Source: DAXETY01 sp051155755
Lineage (GTDB): Bacteria; Desulfobacterota; Desulfobacteria; Desulfobacterales; SG8-13
Length of the DNA stretch: 11,645 nucleotides
Assembly (NCBI GenBank): GCA_051155755.1
Contig: DAXETY010000013.1
Location: 1-11,645 of the forward strand
Direction of reading: 5' to 3'
Below the pieces are notes generated by a model that worked only from the letters and a program-made list of their open reading frames with translations, was not told the DNA's origin and did not search any database. Positions within the stretch are counted from its first letter, which is position 1, and each line of letters begins with the position of its first letter. Both the position numbers and the translations under genes were made by a program. Below are positions 1 through 7,135 of the stretch, piece by piece.

Positions 1-1062
1 GGAGCCTTCCACCAATGGGAAAAATCCGTCCAGAACGATATCGGTCACTTCATCGCGCTGCAGTTCGGCGGTGATCGTGTCGGCGATCAGTTTGCTGCCC
101 CGGCCCATTACGGTCACCGTGTATTGCTTTTTTTCACCACCGAGCAGGGCCTCTTTGGCCTGGCGGCATTGATGGCACAGTTCCTTCCAGCGCCGGGTGC
201 TCATGCTGCGCCGGGCGCCGCCCAGCCGGGTTTCCACCCGGCGGGCCAGGGCCAGATCGATGTTGTCGCCGCCCAGAATCAGGTGATCGCCCACCGCGAT
301 GCGTTCGAACCGGGGGCTGCCCTCGTGGTCGGTCAGTACGATCAGCGTAAAGTCGGTGGTTCCCCCGCCCACGTCGCAGACCAGAATCATCTGTCCGGGG
401 GCCACCGTCTCCCGCCAGTTGCGTTCATGGCGCATCAGCCAGCTGTAGAAGGCCGCCAGCGGCTCTTCGAGCAGAATGATCTCCTCCAAACCGGCCTGTT
501 TGGAGGCTTCCAGGGTTAACTCACGGGCAACCTCGTCGAACGAGGCCGGCACGGTGACGACGACCAGCTGGTTTTCGAGGTGCAGGGCTTCATCGTCCCC
601 CCGGGCCTGGTTCCAGACCATCCGTATATGCCTGAGGTAGGCGGCCGTGGCGGTCACGGGGGAGACCTTGGGGACCTCGTCGCTCGAACCCCACGGAAGA
701 ATTCGGGCGCGGCGGTCGACATCGGCATGGCACAGCCAGCTTTTGGCGGAAGATACCAGCCGGTCCGGCACGCCGGCGCCGTGATCCCGCGCGAAGATGC
801 CGGCAAACCGGGCGGCCTCTTCATTCCAGAGTCGGACCAGCGCGTCTTTGGCAATATCATATTCGCCGGGCAGATATAAAAAGGAAGGCAGCACGGGAGC
901 GGTTGCGACCTCCCCGGGTGCGATCATCTGAAGTACCGGAAAATTTCGAATGGAGCGGGCATCCAGACCGTCGGCTTCGGTGTCCAGAAACGACACCGCA
1001 CAGTTGGTGGTCCCCAGATCGATGCCGACGATAAAGCGGCGGTCTTCCATGGCGATGGTCAT
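1..1062 (-). CDS. Hsp70-family ATPase, N-terminal 354 residues (gene continues past the left edge)
   Basis: The gene starts at ATG 1062 and stays open to position 1, so only the N-terminal 354 residues are present. They cover most of the actin-like ATPase domain: phosphate-1 loop DLGTTN (residues 15-20), the TVPASFD strand (170-176), LLEEPLAAFY (198-207, matching the EPTAAA region of DnaK) and phosphate-2 DVGGGTTD (230-237). The protein is closely similar along its length to the gene just upstream, sharing for example SAKSWLCH, LPWGSS, TVPASFD and LDGFFP, so the two are paralogues. Its ATG overlaps the TGA of that gene (ATGA, 1059-1062), which implies translational coupling. A second in-frame ATG at 1050 (residue 5) is possible, but the overlapping start is preferred. 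From known neighbourhoods of this family I would expect a longer protein with a C-terminal DnaK-related extension (DUF3731 type), but that part lies outside the window. Confidence 0.9.
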   Translation of the reverse strand, partial: MTIAMEDRRFIVGIDLGTTNCAVSFLDTEADGLDARSIRNFPVLQMIAPGEVATAPVLPSFLYLPGEYDIAKDALVRLWNEEAARFAGIFARDHGAGVPDRLVSSAKSWLCHADVDRRARILPWGSSDEVPKVSPVTATAAYLRHIRMVWNQARGDDEALHLENQLVVVTVPASFDEVARELTLEASKQAGLEEIILLEEPLAAFYSWLMRHERNWRETVAPGQMILVCDVGGGTTDFTLIVLTDHEGSPRFERIAVGDHLILGGDNIDLALARRVETRLGGARRSMSTRRWKELCHQCRQAKEALLGGEKKQYTVTVMGRGSKLIADTITAELQRDEVTDIVLDGFFPLVEGS

Positions 1063-2849
1063 GAGGATTCCCGTACGTTGAATTCGAGTTTCCAGCGCCG
1101 TTCGCTTTCGCGGGCGACACACCACAGCTCCAGGGTGCCCACTGCGGTCAGGCGTCCCTGGATCGAAACCGGAACCACGCTGCCGGGTTCACCTTCCAGG
1201 ACGGTTTCCACGGTGGTGATCGGTTCGATGTCGGACTCCCAGTCTTCGATGATCGCGCCCACCGGATCTTCGGTGCGAACCGGGGAGCCCAGAAATTCGA
1301 ATTTGGCCTTTTCTCCCACGATCAGGTTGAACACCTTTTCACTGAGGTCGGTTTCGGAATCTTCCTCCATTCCAAAGGGCGCCACGCACAACGCTTTGAT
1401 GGGAGCCGGCATGCCCGGCACAGCCGGCAGAGCGGCGGCGATGCCGATGTAATAAGACTGGTTCAGCCCGCTGCGAATGCGGATGCCGCGACCCCGCCGC
1501 GCCAGACCGTAACAGGCCGCCCCCCGGGCCACGGCCAGATCCAGATCCGTCGATTCCAGCAGTCGCGGGGCTGAGCCGTCCTGCCAGGATGCAAGCACCT
1601 CGATGATTCGATTGCGAATCAGGGGCGCTTTCATAACGCCGCCGTTGAAAAGTATTGCGGTGGGAAACACCGAAGCGGAGTCGGACTGGCGACGGATGAA
1701 ATGAGCCAGGTGGCGGGTGACGGCCGGATCGGACTCGTAGGCCAGACCGGCCTCCTGAATACCGGTACGGAAGCCGATCTCCGGATGGGCGGTCGCCGGG
1801 CAGGGCGGGAAAAATCCATCCAGAATCACCTCTTCGACGACCGTGCGCGGCAGCTCCAGTTTGCGGGTTCCGCCGATCACACTGCTGCTGCGGCCCAGGA
1901 TGGACACCGTCACCGATTGGCGCTCGGTATTTTCCAGCAGCGTTTCCTTGGCACTGCGGCAACGATTCCATAGAGCGCGCATTTGCCAGGCGTCCAGGCG
2001 TTCCCCGCCGGACTTCATCCGATTGGCGGCCGCATAGGCCAGGGCCAAGTCCATGTTGTCGCCGCCGACCAGCAGGTGGCTTCCCACGGCGATGCGCTCC
2101 AGTTCCAGGTTTCCCGCCGACTCGCTGACTTGAATCAGGCTGAAGTCGCTGGTTCCGCCCCCGATGTCGCACACCAGCACGCGGTCTCCGGCGGAGACCG
2201 CTTGGCGCCATTGCCCCTGCGTGGCGGCGATCCAGGCATAAAAAGCCGCCTGGGGCTCTTCCAGCAGGGTGACGTTGGACAGCTGTGCCATTTGGGCCGC
2301 TCTGACGGTCAACTCGCGCGCGACGGCATCGAAGGACGCCGGCACGGTCAGGTAGATGTCCTGGTTTTCCAGGGCCAGACTTTCATCTTCACGGGCCATG
2401 CGATGATTCCAGGCGCAGCGGATATGGTCCAGAATCGCGGCCGAGGCTTCCACCGGCGACAGCTTTTCAATTTCGGGTGAAGACCCCCATGGAAGCAGCG
2501 CTTCGCTGCGGTCCACGGAAGTGTGACACAGCCATGATTTGGCCGAGTGAATCAACCGTTCGGGTACCTCGGCGCCGCGCCGCCGCGCCAGTTCGCCGAG
2601 GATAAAACGGACCGCATCGCTCCAGGGCAGCCGGCGCGCGTCGGCGGCGATGTCTTTCTCGCCGGGTACGTAAATAAACGACGGCAGCATCGTTTGCGCG
2701 GCGACCGCTCCGGGACCGACCAACTGAGGGATTTCCAGGGTGCGGGTTTCGGGTGGATCGACCCGATCCAGTTCGGAAATCGGTATGTAGGCCAGGATGC
2801 TGTTGGTGGTGCCCAGGTCCAGTCCGACGATGTAGCGGGGGGTGCTCAT
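1059..2849 (-). CDS. Hsp70-family protein (DnaK-like ATPase), complete
   Basis: A 596-residue Hsp70-family chaperone-like ATPase. Visible motifs in order: phosphate-1 DLGTTNS (11-17), TVPASFD (168-174), LLEEPQAAFYAW (195-206), phosphate-2 DIGGGTSD (228-235), and the adenosine-site region FNGGVMKAPLIRNR (401-414), which diverges from the GGSTRIP of true DnaK. The last 120 or so residues look beta-rich, like a reduced substrate-binding sandwich. I see no long helical lid and no DnaK C-terminal EEVD-like tail, and the protein is shorter than DnaK (about 638 residues). It is therefore a divergent Hsp70, not the housekeeping DnaK. ATG 2849 has a modest GAGG ribosome site about 9 nt upstream. It follows the DUF2760 gene by 25 nt and overlaps the next Hsp70 gene by 4 nt. 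No DnaJ or GrpE gene is visible nearby. Confidence 0.93.
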   Translation of the reverse strand: MSTPRYIVGLDLGTTNSILAYIPISELDRVDPPETRTLEIPQLVGPGAVAAQTMLPSFIYVPGEKDIAADARRLPWSDAVRFILGELARRRGAEVPERLIHSAKSWLCHTSVDRSEALLPWGSSPEIEKLSPVEASAAILDHIRCAWNHRMAREDESLALENQDIYLTVPASFDAVARELTVRAAQMAQLSNVTLLEEPQAAFYAWIAATQGQWRQAVSAGDRVLVCDIGGGTSDFSLIQVSESAGNLELERIAVGSHLLVGGDNMDLALAYAAANRMKSGGERLDAWQMRALWNRCRSAKETLLENTERQSVTVSILGRSSSVIGGTRKLELPRTVVEEVILDGFFPPCPATAHPEIGFRTGIQEAGLAYESDPAVTRHLAHFIRRQSDSASVFPTAILFNGGVMKAPLIRNRIIEVLASWQDGSAPRLLESTDLDLAVARGAACYGLARRGRGIRIRSGLNQSYYIGIAAALPAVPGMPAPIKALCVAPFGMEEDSETDLSEKVFNLIVGEKAKFEFLGSPVRTEDPVGAIIEDWESDIEPITTVETVLEGEPGSVVPVSIQGRLTAVGTLELWCVARESERRWKLEFNVRESS

Positions 2850-2874
2850 GAAAGCCTCGGGTTCTGTTTGCGGT

Positions 2875-3612
2875 TTAGGGTATTTCGACTTCGGCGGGAG
2901 CGATCACGCGGGCGTTCTGGCGGCCGGAGAGTTCCGGCAGTTTGATGTCGGCGGCCTGCCAGCCTTTATGACGCAGAATACCGCTAAAGGGCGGCTTGCC
3001 GGTGACTTTACCGGTCACGGTGACCAATGCCGGATCGAAATCGGCCGGCAAGTTCACCGTTTCTCCTTCTTCTTCGGTCATCACCGGTTCCGGATTTAAA
3101 TATTTTTGAACCACCTGGCGGCAGCCGGCATGGATGTTGCGCACCGCGGCGCCGATCTGGGCGTCTTCGTATGGTTCGAGGTCCTCGGACAAAAAATCCA
3201 TGAGACGTCCGTCGCGCTGCATCGCGGCGAATAAGTGCAAAAACAGGCGCCGTTGGGCCAATTCGGCTTCCTTTGATTCGGCTTCCGGTTTGAAAGACGG
3301 TCTCTTTACAGCGGTCTGGCTTCGTCGGAGGCCGGGTCGCACGCACCTCCATACAATCCAGGCCGTCAGAATCGAAATCAGCACAATCGCCGGAAATACC
3401 ATGTACCAGTATCGCGGCAGGATCAGGGTCAGACGGCTCCAGACATTGGCTTCCGGCACCGAAATTTCTGAGGCGGCAAGCAGCGGTTGAACATCCTGTA
3501 CCAGGGCGGCCGCCGCGAAATACACCAGGGAGCCGAATACCGCGCCCCCCAAAAGCCCCAGGAGAATGAACCCCCACCGGACACTTCCGAATGCTTCTTT
3601 CTTTTCTCCCAT
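2875..3612 (-). CDS. DUF2760-domain membrane protein, partner of the paired Hsp70 genes
   Basis: A 245-residue protein with two predicted membrane helices, residues 14-37 and about 70-89, then a charged linker (92-118) and a C-terminal domain (about 118-245) that I recognise as DUF2760. Supporting words are LMDFLSEDLEPYEDAQIGAAVR, read as pieces around 137-158, then PPFSGILRHKGW (207-218) and ARVIAPAEVEIP at the very end. The C-terminal domain probably sits in the cytoplasm, where it could meet the Hsp70 proteins; this is inference. ATG 3612 has a strong AAGGGGG site about 10 nt upstream. An ATG 8 nt earlier (3620) is in another frame. DUF2760 genes are commonly found beside one or two divergent Hsp70 genes, as here, but the biochemical role of the family is not established. 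Confidence 0.88.
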   Translation of the reverse strand: MGEKKEAFGSVRWGFILLGLLGGAVFGSLVYFAAAALVQDVQPLLAASEISVPEANVWSRLTLILPRYWYMVFPAIVLISILTAWIVWRCVRPGLRRSQTAVKRPSFKPEAESKEAELAQRRLFLHLFAAMQRDGRLMDFLSEDLEPYEDAQIGAAVRNIHAGCRQVVQKYLNPEPVMTEEEGETVNLPADFDPALVTVTGKVTGKPPFSGILRHKGWQAADIKLPELSGRQNARVIAPAEVEIP

Positions 3613-3645
3613 GGATGCATATCCCCCTTAACGTTTATGCGACTG

Positions 3646-3767
3646 AACCGACCGTTTCAAATTTTCAAAATGCGGGCTTATCTCATTTGCGGCTTCTTTA
3701 CAACCGGTACGGAGCATTTCAAATTTTCAAAACCACCATATTATGGCTTCTCGTGAGACGGTCGGTT
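3646..3767. repeat. Dispersed AT-rich element, copy A (122 bp, inverted ends)
   Basis: The element sits between the SUMF-type gene and the DUF2760 gene. Its ends form a perfect 10-bp inverted repeat, AACCGACCGT (3646-3655) and ACGGTCGGTT (3758-3767). Directly inside the left end is TTTCAAATTTTCAAAA (3655-3670), repeated exactly at 3717-3732 in the same orientation. The same 16-mer occurs at 11325-11340, and a one-base longer version at 10392-10408. The layout resembles a miniature mobile element or a structured extragenic repeat. The right arm lies 6 nt from the stop codon of the upstream gene, so in the mRNA it would form a hairpin between two genes of the cluster. Confidence 0.6.
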
Positions 3768-3773
3768 GGCTGT

Positions 3774-4715
3774 TTACGGTATTGCGACCAGACGGAATCC
3801 AAGCGCCGGCCCCGCGAATTCGGTTGAAAAGCCCATGCGCCGGGAGCAGCGCACGCTCCACACATCCAGGTTCCAGCTGCCGCCGCGGATGACCCGGTCT
3901 TCTCCTTCGCCATGCCAAACCGGGTTTTCGGTGCGATGCCGGCGATAGGCGTCTTCTGCAAAATGATCCTGACACCATTCCCAGACGTTTCCGCTCATGT
4001 CGAAGAGCCCCAGGTCATTGGCGGCCTTGCTGCCCACCGGTTGGCTCCGGCCGCCGCTGTTATCGGCAAACCAGGCCACCGGCTCGGCATCGTCACCGCC
4101 GGCAAAGCGTTGATTTTTGCCGCCGCTGCGGGCGGCATATTCCCACTCGGCCTCGGTGGGCAGGCGGAAGCGCACGGCGTCCGGGTTGGCATCCGTAAGT
4201 CTTTGGATGAAGTGTTGGACCGCGTCCCAGGCAACCTGTTCGACCGGCAGCGCATCACCTCGGAATTTGGAAGGATTTTCCGGCATCACGCGGTTCCACT
4301 GGGATTGCGTGACGGCAAAACGACCGATGTAGAAAGAGTCCACCCGGATGTCGTGCACCGGCAATTCATTTTCGATGCCTTCTTCGAAGGTATCGCCCAT
4401 GGCATAGATACCCCCGGGTACCCGTACAAATTCCATGCCCGTTACCGGTTCCACCAGTCGTTCCATGCTTTGGATGGGCCGTGGCCCGCACTGGGGACAT
4501 TGCCTCTGGCCCCGGGCAAGACGCCGGCCGCAGATCGAGCAAATCAGTGCCGTCTGGCATTCCGGACAACGCTTCCAGCGCTCCTTAACCGCTGTTTGGC
4601 ATTGAGGGCAGACAGGTTCAGCCAGGGAAAACTCGCAGGCCGGACACACGGTCCAATGCGATCGCAAGGGCTCACCACAGTTGGGACAGGTTCTGGGTCC
4701 ATCTTTGGCACTCAT
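3774..4715 (-). CDS. Triple zinc-ribbon protein with SUMF1/FGE-type C-terminal domain
   Basis: A 313-residue fusion. The first 80 residues hold six CxxC pairs (Cys 10/13, 24/27, 36/39, 50/53, 59/62, 73/76), which pair up as three zinc ribbons. Residues 88-313 are a formylglycine-generating-enzyme-like (SUMF1/EgtB/PvdO) domain: MGDTF, FAVTQSQW (133-140), RLPTEAEWEYAAR (184-196), GLFDMSGNVWEWCQD (236-250), RVIRGGSW (274-281) and GFRLV (306-310). The two active-site cysteines of genuine sulfatase-activating FGE, normally just after the GGS motif, are absent. The only cysteine there is Cys290 in VRCSRR. It is therefore unlikely to be an FGE and may be a binding or scaffold domain. There is no signal peptide, so it should be cytoplasmic. 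ATG 4715 has GAGG 6 nt upstream. It lies 161 nt upstream of the DUF2760 gene on the same strand and may be co-transcribed with it. Confidence 0.9.
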   Translation of the reverse strand: MSAKDGPRTCPNCGEPLRSHWTVCPACEFSLAEPVCPQCQTAVKERWKRCPECQTALICSICGRRLARGQRQCPQCGPRPIQSMERLVEPVTGMEFVRVPGGIYAMGDTFEEGIENELPVHDIRVDSFYIGRFAVTQSQWNRVMPENPSKFRGDALPVEQVAWDAVQHFIQRLTDANPDAVRFRLPTEAEWEYAARSGGKNQRFAGGDDAEPVAWFADNSGGRSQPVGSKAANDLGLFDMSGNVWEWCQDHFAEDAYRRHRTENPVWHGEGEDRVIRGGSWNLDVWSVRCSRRMGFSTEFAGPALGFRLVAIP

Positions 4716-4837
4716 CGAACGCCTCTTTAACGTTTGAAACCCTTGGTTCAGGAAAAAAACATATCCATTTGAAGTGCAAAAATAATTCCGATGGAATTTG
4801 GGTGCAAGACGAATCCGGAAAAAGGATTTTTAGGTCG

Positions 4838-5434
4838 TTATAGACTGAACAGGCGGGTAAACTCGTTGAGGTCGGAACAGATCTTCAAGCCGACGGCAAA
4901 GCGGTCCGTCTGATCCTGGCCGGGCAGCGGTCTGGACCAGCGGACCTCGCAAAAATAACGGGGCACATTCTCCGGCCGCGGCGCAGCAGCGTGATAGTTT
5001 GCGATATGAAGGATGACACCGGGGGCGGTCGGCGGGGGAGCTGTGATTTCGACATTAAATCCGTAAGAACTGTAATCGATGACCATTGCCGGCCATTGTT
5101 GCCGGCTGTCGCCGCTCTCCAGGATGGCGGCCGAACGGCATTCCGTGCGCGGGTGGGCTCTCGGTACCAGGGCGTGTTTTGTGGATTGAGGAACTTGATC
5201 GCTTTTCGGAGTTTTCGGATGCTGCGGGGTTCGACGTCGCAGTGTGTGGATCGCCCTGCGCAAAAGAAACGAAGGTTTCGATTTCGGTGTTTCGAGATTT
5301 TCGGAGGAAGGCCGGCTTCTTCGATCCATGCCGCTTCGACGATCCAGCCCATCGCGGCGGTTGGGTTGAATCCGCCGGTCGCGACCACTGCGTCGATTTC
5401 GGGAATGCCGTTCTTGGTTGTCGGAACCATTCAC
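4838..5434 (-). CDS. PilZ-domain protein with Arg-rich DRR repeats
   Basis: A 198-residue protein. The C-terminal half (about 90-190) fits a PilZ domain, the c-di-GMP-binding beta-barrel. It has the RxxxR motif RAHPR (92-96), the DxSxxG motif DYSSYG (120-125), and later strands CEVRW (162-166) and RFAVGLKI (178-185). Residues 13-40 carry a short repeat built on RRSGxDRR or RRDGxDRR, strongly basic, followed by a Pro/Lys/Ser-rich linker. Both c-di-GMP motifs are intact, so binding is likely. The effector function is unknown; PilZ proteins affect motility, polysaccharide export or gene control. The start is GTG at 5434, preceded by GGGAG with a 10-nt gap. The ATG at 5430 is out of frame. The gene lies 122 nt upstream of the zinc-ribbon gene on the same strand. 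I found no convincing promoter. Confidence 0.82.
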   Translation of the reverse strand: MNGSDNQERHSRNRRSGRDRRIQPNRRDGLDRRSGMDRRSRPSSENLETPKSKPSFLLRRAIHTLRRRTPQHPKTPKSDQVPQSTKHALVPRAHPRTECRSAAILESGDSRQQWPAMVIDYSSYGFNVEITAPPPTAPGVILHIANYHAAAPRPENVPRYFCEVRWSRPLPGQDQTDRFAVGLKICSDLNEFTRLFSL

Positions 5435-5749
5435 GGAGCGAGTTCTCCCGCAACACGTTGGTTTTAATAAGTCGATGGAAAAGGCGTCGGGACTTCAGGC
5501 GGCCCAGGTAAAACAAATGTATTGAGCAAAATTTGTGCCGTGAATGGATGTGTTTTTATAACATTTTGAATTTGTTTTGTTTTTAATTTTTCAGAAAGCG
5601 GCTGAAATCGAAACGTGCAGGTAAAATCCTGCAGCCCGGGACCACGATAGCGGCGAGCGGGGAACAATGTTGGTAATTACAGCGGATTGGGCGTGCAGGT
5701 CATTTCATGCACCGCGGTGGAGACTCCGGCCTTGAGGCTTTCGGAGTTG
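5435..5749. other. Intergenic region between the small Cys-Trp-Trp gene and the PilZ gene
   Basis: These 315 nt have no credible gene. A 67-codon minus-strand frame (5464-5667) lacks a ribosome site and family features. The half near the PilZ gene (about 5510-5600) is AT-rich and would be the natural place for its promoter, and it includes an inverted repeat ACAAAT (5513-5518) / ATTTGT (5531-5536). The other half (5610-5745) is GC-rich and rich in potential hairpins, described separately. No tRNA or riboswitch class was recognised. Confidence 0.6.
5614..5711. repeat. Pair of 20-bp hairpin repeats (5614-5633 and 5692-5711)
   Basis: On the plus strand, CGTGCAGGTAAAATCCTGCA (5614-5633) and CGTGCAGGTCATTTCATGCA (5692-5711) match at 16 of 20 positions, and each can fold. 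The first has a perfect 6-bp stem, TGCAGG/CCTGCA. The second has a 5-bp stem, GTGCA/TGCAC (5693-5697 and 5708-5712). Their spacing is 78 bp. They lie upstream of the PilZ gene and just downstream of the minus-strand transporter pair. They could be protein-binding sites or RNA hairpins; neither has a U-tract that would make it a standard terminator. Confidence 0.45.
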
Positions 5750-5914
5750 TTACCACCAGCATATAACTTCGTCGTATTCAAAAATCAAGTCGATGAGTTC
5801 TTCATCGTCCGGTTCGATGCCTTCGGTTTCGAAAAGCGGATACTGCAGGCACTGATAACCCAGCGACAGGTTGTACATCAGGGTTCGCTGCAGATCATCC
5901 GGATCCGACTTCAT
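5750..5914 (-). CDS. Acidic 54-residue protein ending Cys-Trp-Trp, coupled to the MFS gene
   Basis: The ATG (5914-5912) overlaps the TGA of the MFS transporter gene (5913-5911) as ATGA. There is no ribosome site of its own, so translation probably depends on coupling. The product has about 14 acidic and only 2 basic residues. It opens MKSDPDDLQRTLMYNLSLGY, continues through a PDDEELIDLIFEYDE stretch and stops after VICWW. The reading frame is also open far upstream, inside the transporter gene, but only this tail has protein-like composition. No family is recognised. It could be an accessory subunit or regulator of the transporter, or a peptide precursor; the sequence alone does not decide. 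Confidence 0.6.
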   Translation of the reverse strand: MKSDPDDLQRTLMYNLSLGYQCLQYPLFETEGIEPDDEELIDLIFEYDEVICWW

Positions 5915-7104
5915 TTTTGTAGATCCAGAAAATTGGCCAAGAATCCGCCCGATGCGATGAGAAGTCCCACCAGCACGATTCCCGCCCCGAAAGTAACGTG
6001 GTCTCCGAACCACCCGATCATAGCCGGCACCGCTCCGCCGCCGATCAGAAAAGCGGCCGGGATTGTCAGGGAGACTGCGATGTTGCGGTCTGAAGCCGGG
6101 CCGATCCGCGAAAGAGCGGCAAAGCCGGCCGGGAAAAAACACACCGCCAGAAGCGGCTGCGCAAACACCGCCACCAGCGCTCCGATACCCGGGATCGCCC
6201 CGATGGCCACGGTTGCCCCGCCGGTCAGCATCAACACCGCAACGATGGTGCGTTTGGGACCGAACCGATCGGCGGCCCACCCGCCGAACAGCGCCATGAT
6301 CAGTCCCGATACGCGCGATAGAGCCAGCATCGTGTTGGCGGCGCTGCGATCCAGGCCCATGTCGGCGACCAGGTAGAGCGGCAGCATGGTGTAAACCCCC
6401 AGGGTGCTGCTGATGCCGAGGCCGAACAGCAGCATCATGATCCACAGTGCCGGGCGGCTCAGCAAATCTCGAAACGCGGACGGATCCGGCGGCCGCCCGG
6501 TAAAACCACCGATGCGGCTGTAGCGCAGAAAGATGACCGACACCACCAGGGCTCCGCTGCCGAAAACCAGCGGTACGGCTCTCCAGGTAAATCGAGCCAA
6601 CAGCATTTCCGTTACCAGCGGTGCGATGACCAGAGCCAGGTTGGGCGCCAGTTCGTGTACGGCGGCGGCCTTGCCCCAGTGACGGGATTCGACCATATGG
6701 GTCATGGCGGCGATCCCGGAGGGCAGGTACAGGCCGGCGGCCGCACCGAGTAGAAAAAGACCGATCCGCAGCAAGGTCAGACTGTTGCAGAAGGAAACGG
6801 CAATCAAAGTGAAACCGAGAATCGAAATGGAAAGCAAAATGGTGTGGCGATGGATCAAGCGGGCGGCAACCCAGCCCGAGCCGAATAGGGAAAGAAAATA
6901 TCCGGTCGAAATCAGAAAAAACAACGACCCGGCCTGGGCGTGACCGAAATCCAGGGCGGACTCGACCGTCGGCATCATCGGGGCGAAAACCACCCGGCCG
7001 CAGAAATTCAGGAAAAAAATCGATGTCAGCAGCAGCAATGGGCCCAGTTGTCTTCGAAAAGCGCCGGTTTCCAAACGGTTGCCGCCGGGTGTCTGCGTAT
7101 TCAG
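5911..7104 (-). CDS. Major facilitator superfamily (MFS) transporter
   Basis: A 397-residue integral membrane protein with about 12 hydrophobic segments, the usual MFS length. The second-half copy of MFS motif A is clear at 274-285 (GGWAADRFGPKR). The first-half copy near 77-88 (GWVAARLIHRHT) is degenerate. Other typical words are RVVFAPMMPTVE near residue 40 and LLGAAAGLYLPSG in the fourth helix region. The substrate cannot be told from sequence. The frame has no ATG near the N-terminus. I chose CTG at 7104 because AAGGGGG (7110-7116) sits 5 nt upstream and a promoter just before it (7136-7164) leaves a leader of about 25 nt. The open frame continues far upstream, but only as antisense to the aldo/keto reductase gene. 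TTG at 7074 is an alternative start. It is divergent from the reductase gene and overlaps the small downstream gene by 4 nt. Confidence 0.88.
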   Translation of the reverse strand: MNTQTPGGNRLETGAFRRQLGPLLLLTSIFFLNFCGRVVFAPMMPTVESALDFGHAQAGSLFFLISTGYFLSLFGSGWVAARLIHRHTILLSISILGFTLIAVSFCNSLTLLRIGLFLLGAAAGLYLPSGIAAMTHMVESRHWGKAAAVHELAPNLALVIAPLVTEMLLARFTWRAVPLVFGSGALVVSVIFLRYSRIGGFTGRPPDPSAFRDLLSRPALWIMMLLFGLGISSTLGVYTMLPLYLVADMGLDRSAANTMLALSRVSGLIMALFGGWAADRFGPKRTIVAVLMLTGGATVAIGAIPGIGALVAVFAQPLLAVCFFPAGFAALSRIGPASDRNIAVSLTIPAAFLIGGGAVPAMIGWFGDHVTFGAGIVLVGLLIASGGFLANFLDLQK

Positions 7105-7135
7105 AATGTCCCCCTTGCCGCATAAAAATGCAGAA

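Noticed and set aside
3912..4730. 272-codon plus-strand frame opposite the zinc-ribbon/SUMF gene
   Set aside because: It is an antisense shadow; the minus-strand frame has unambiguous CxxC pairs and SUMF motifs.
5614..5749. Riboswitch (c-di-GMP or other) upstream of the PilZ gene
   Set aside because: There are hairpins and an AAAGCCT word on the minus strand, but the conserved core of no riboswitch class could be laid out.
5914..7123. Long open minus-strand frame starting at ATG 7123 and running under the whole MFS gene
   Set aside because: Its translation is Arg/Pro/Gly-rich with no membrane helices or family motifs, while the overlapping frame gives a clean MFS protein. Only its last 54 codons (5914-5750) look real.
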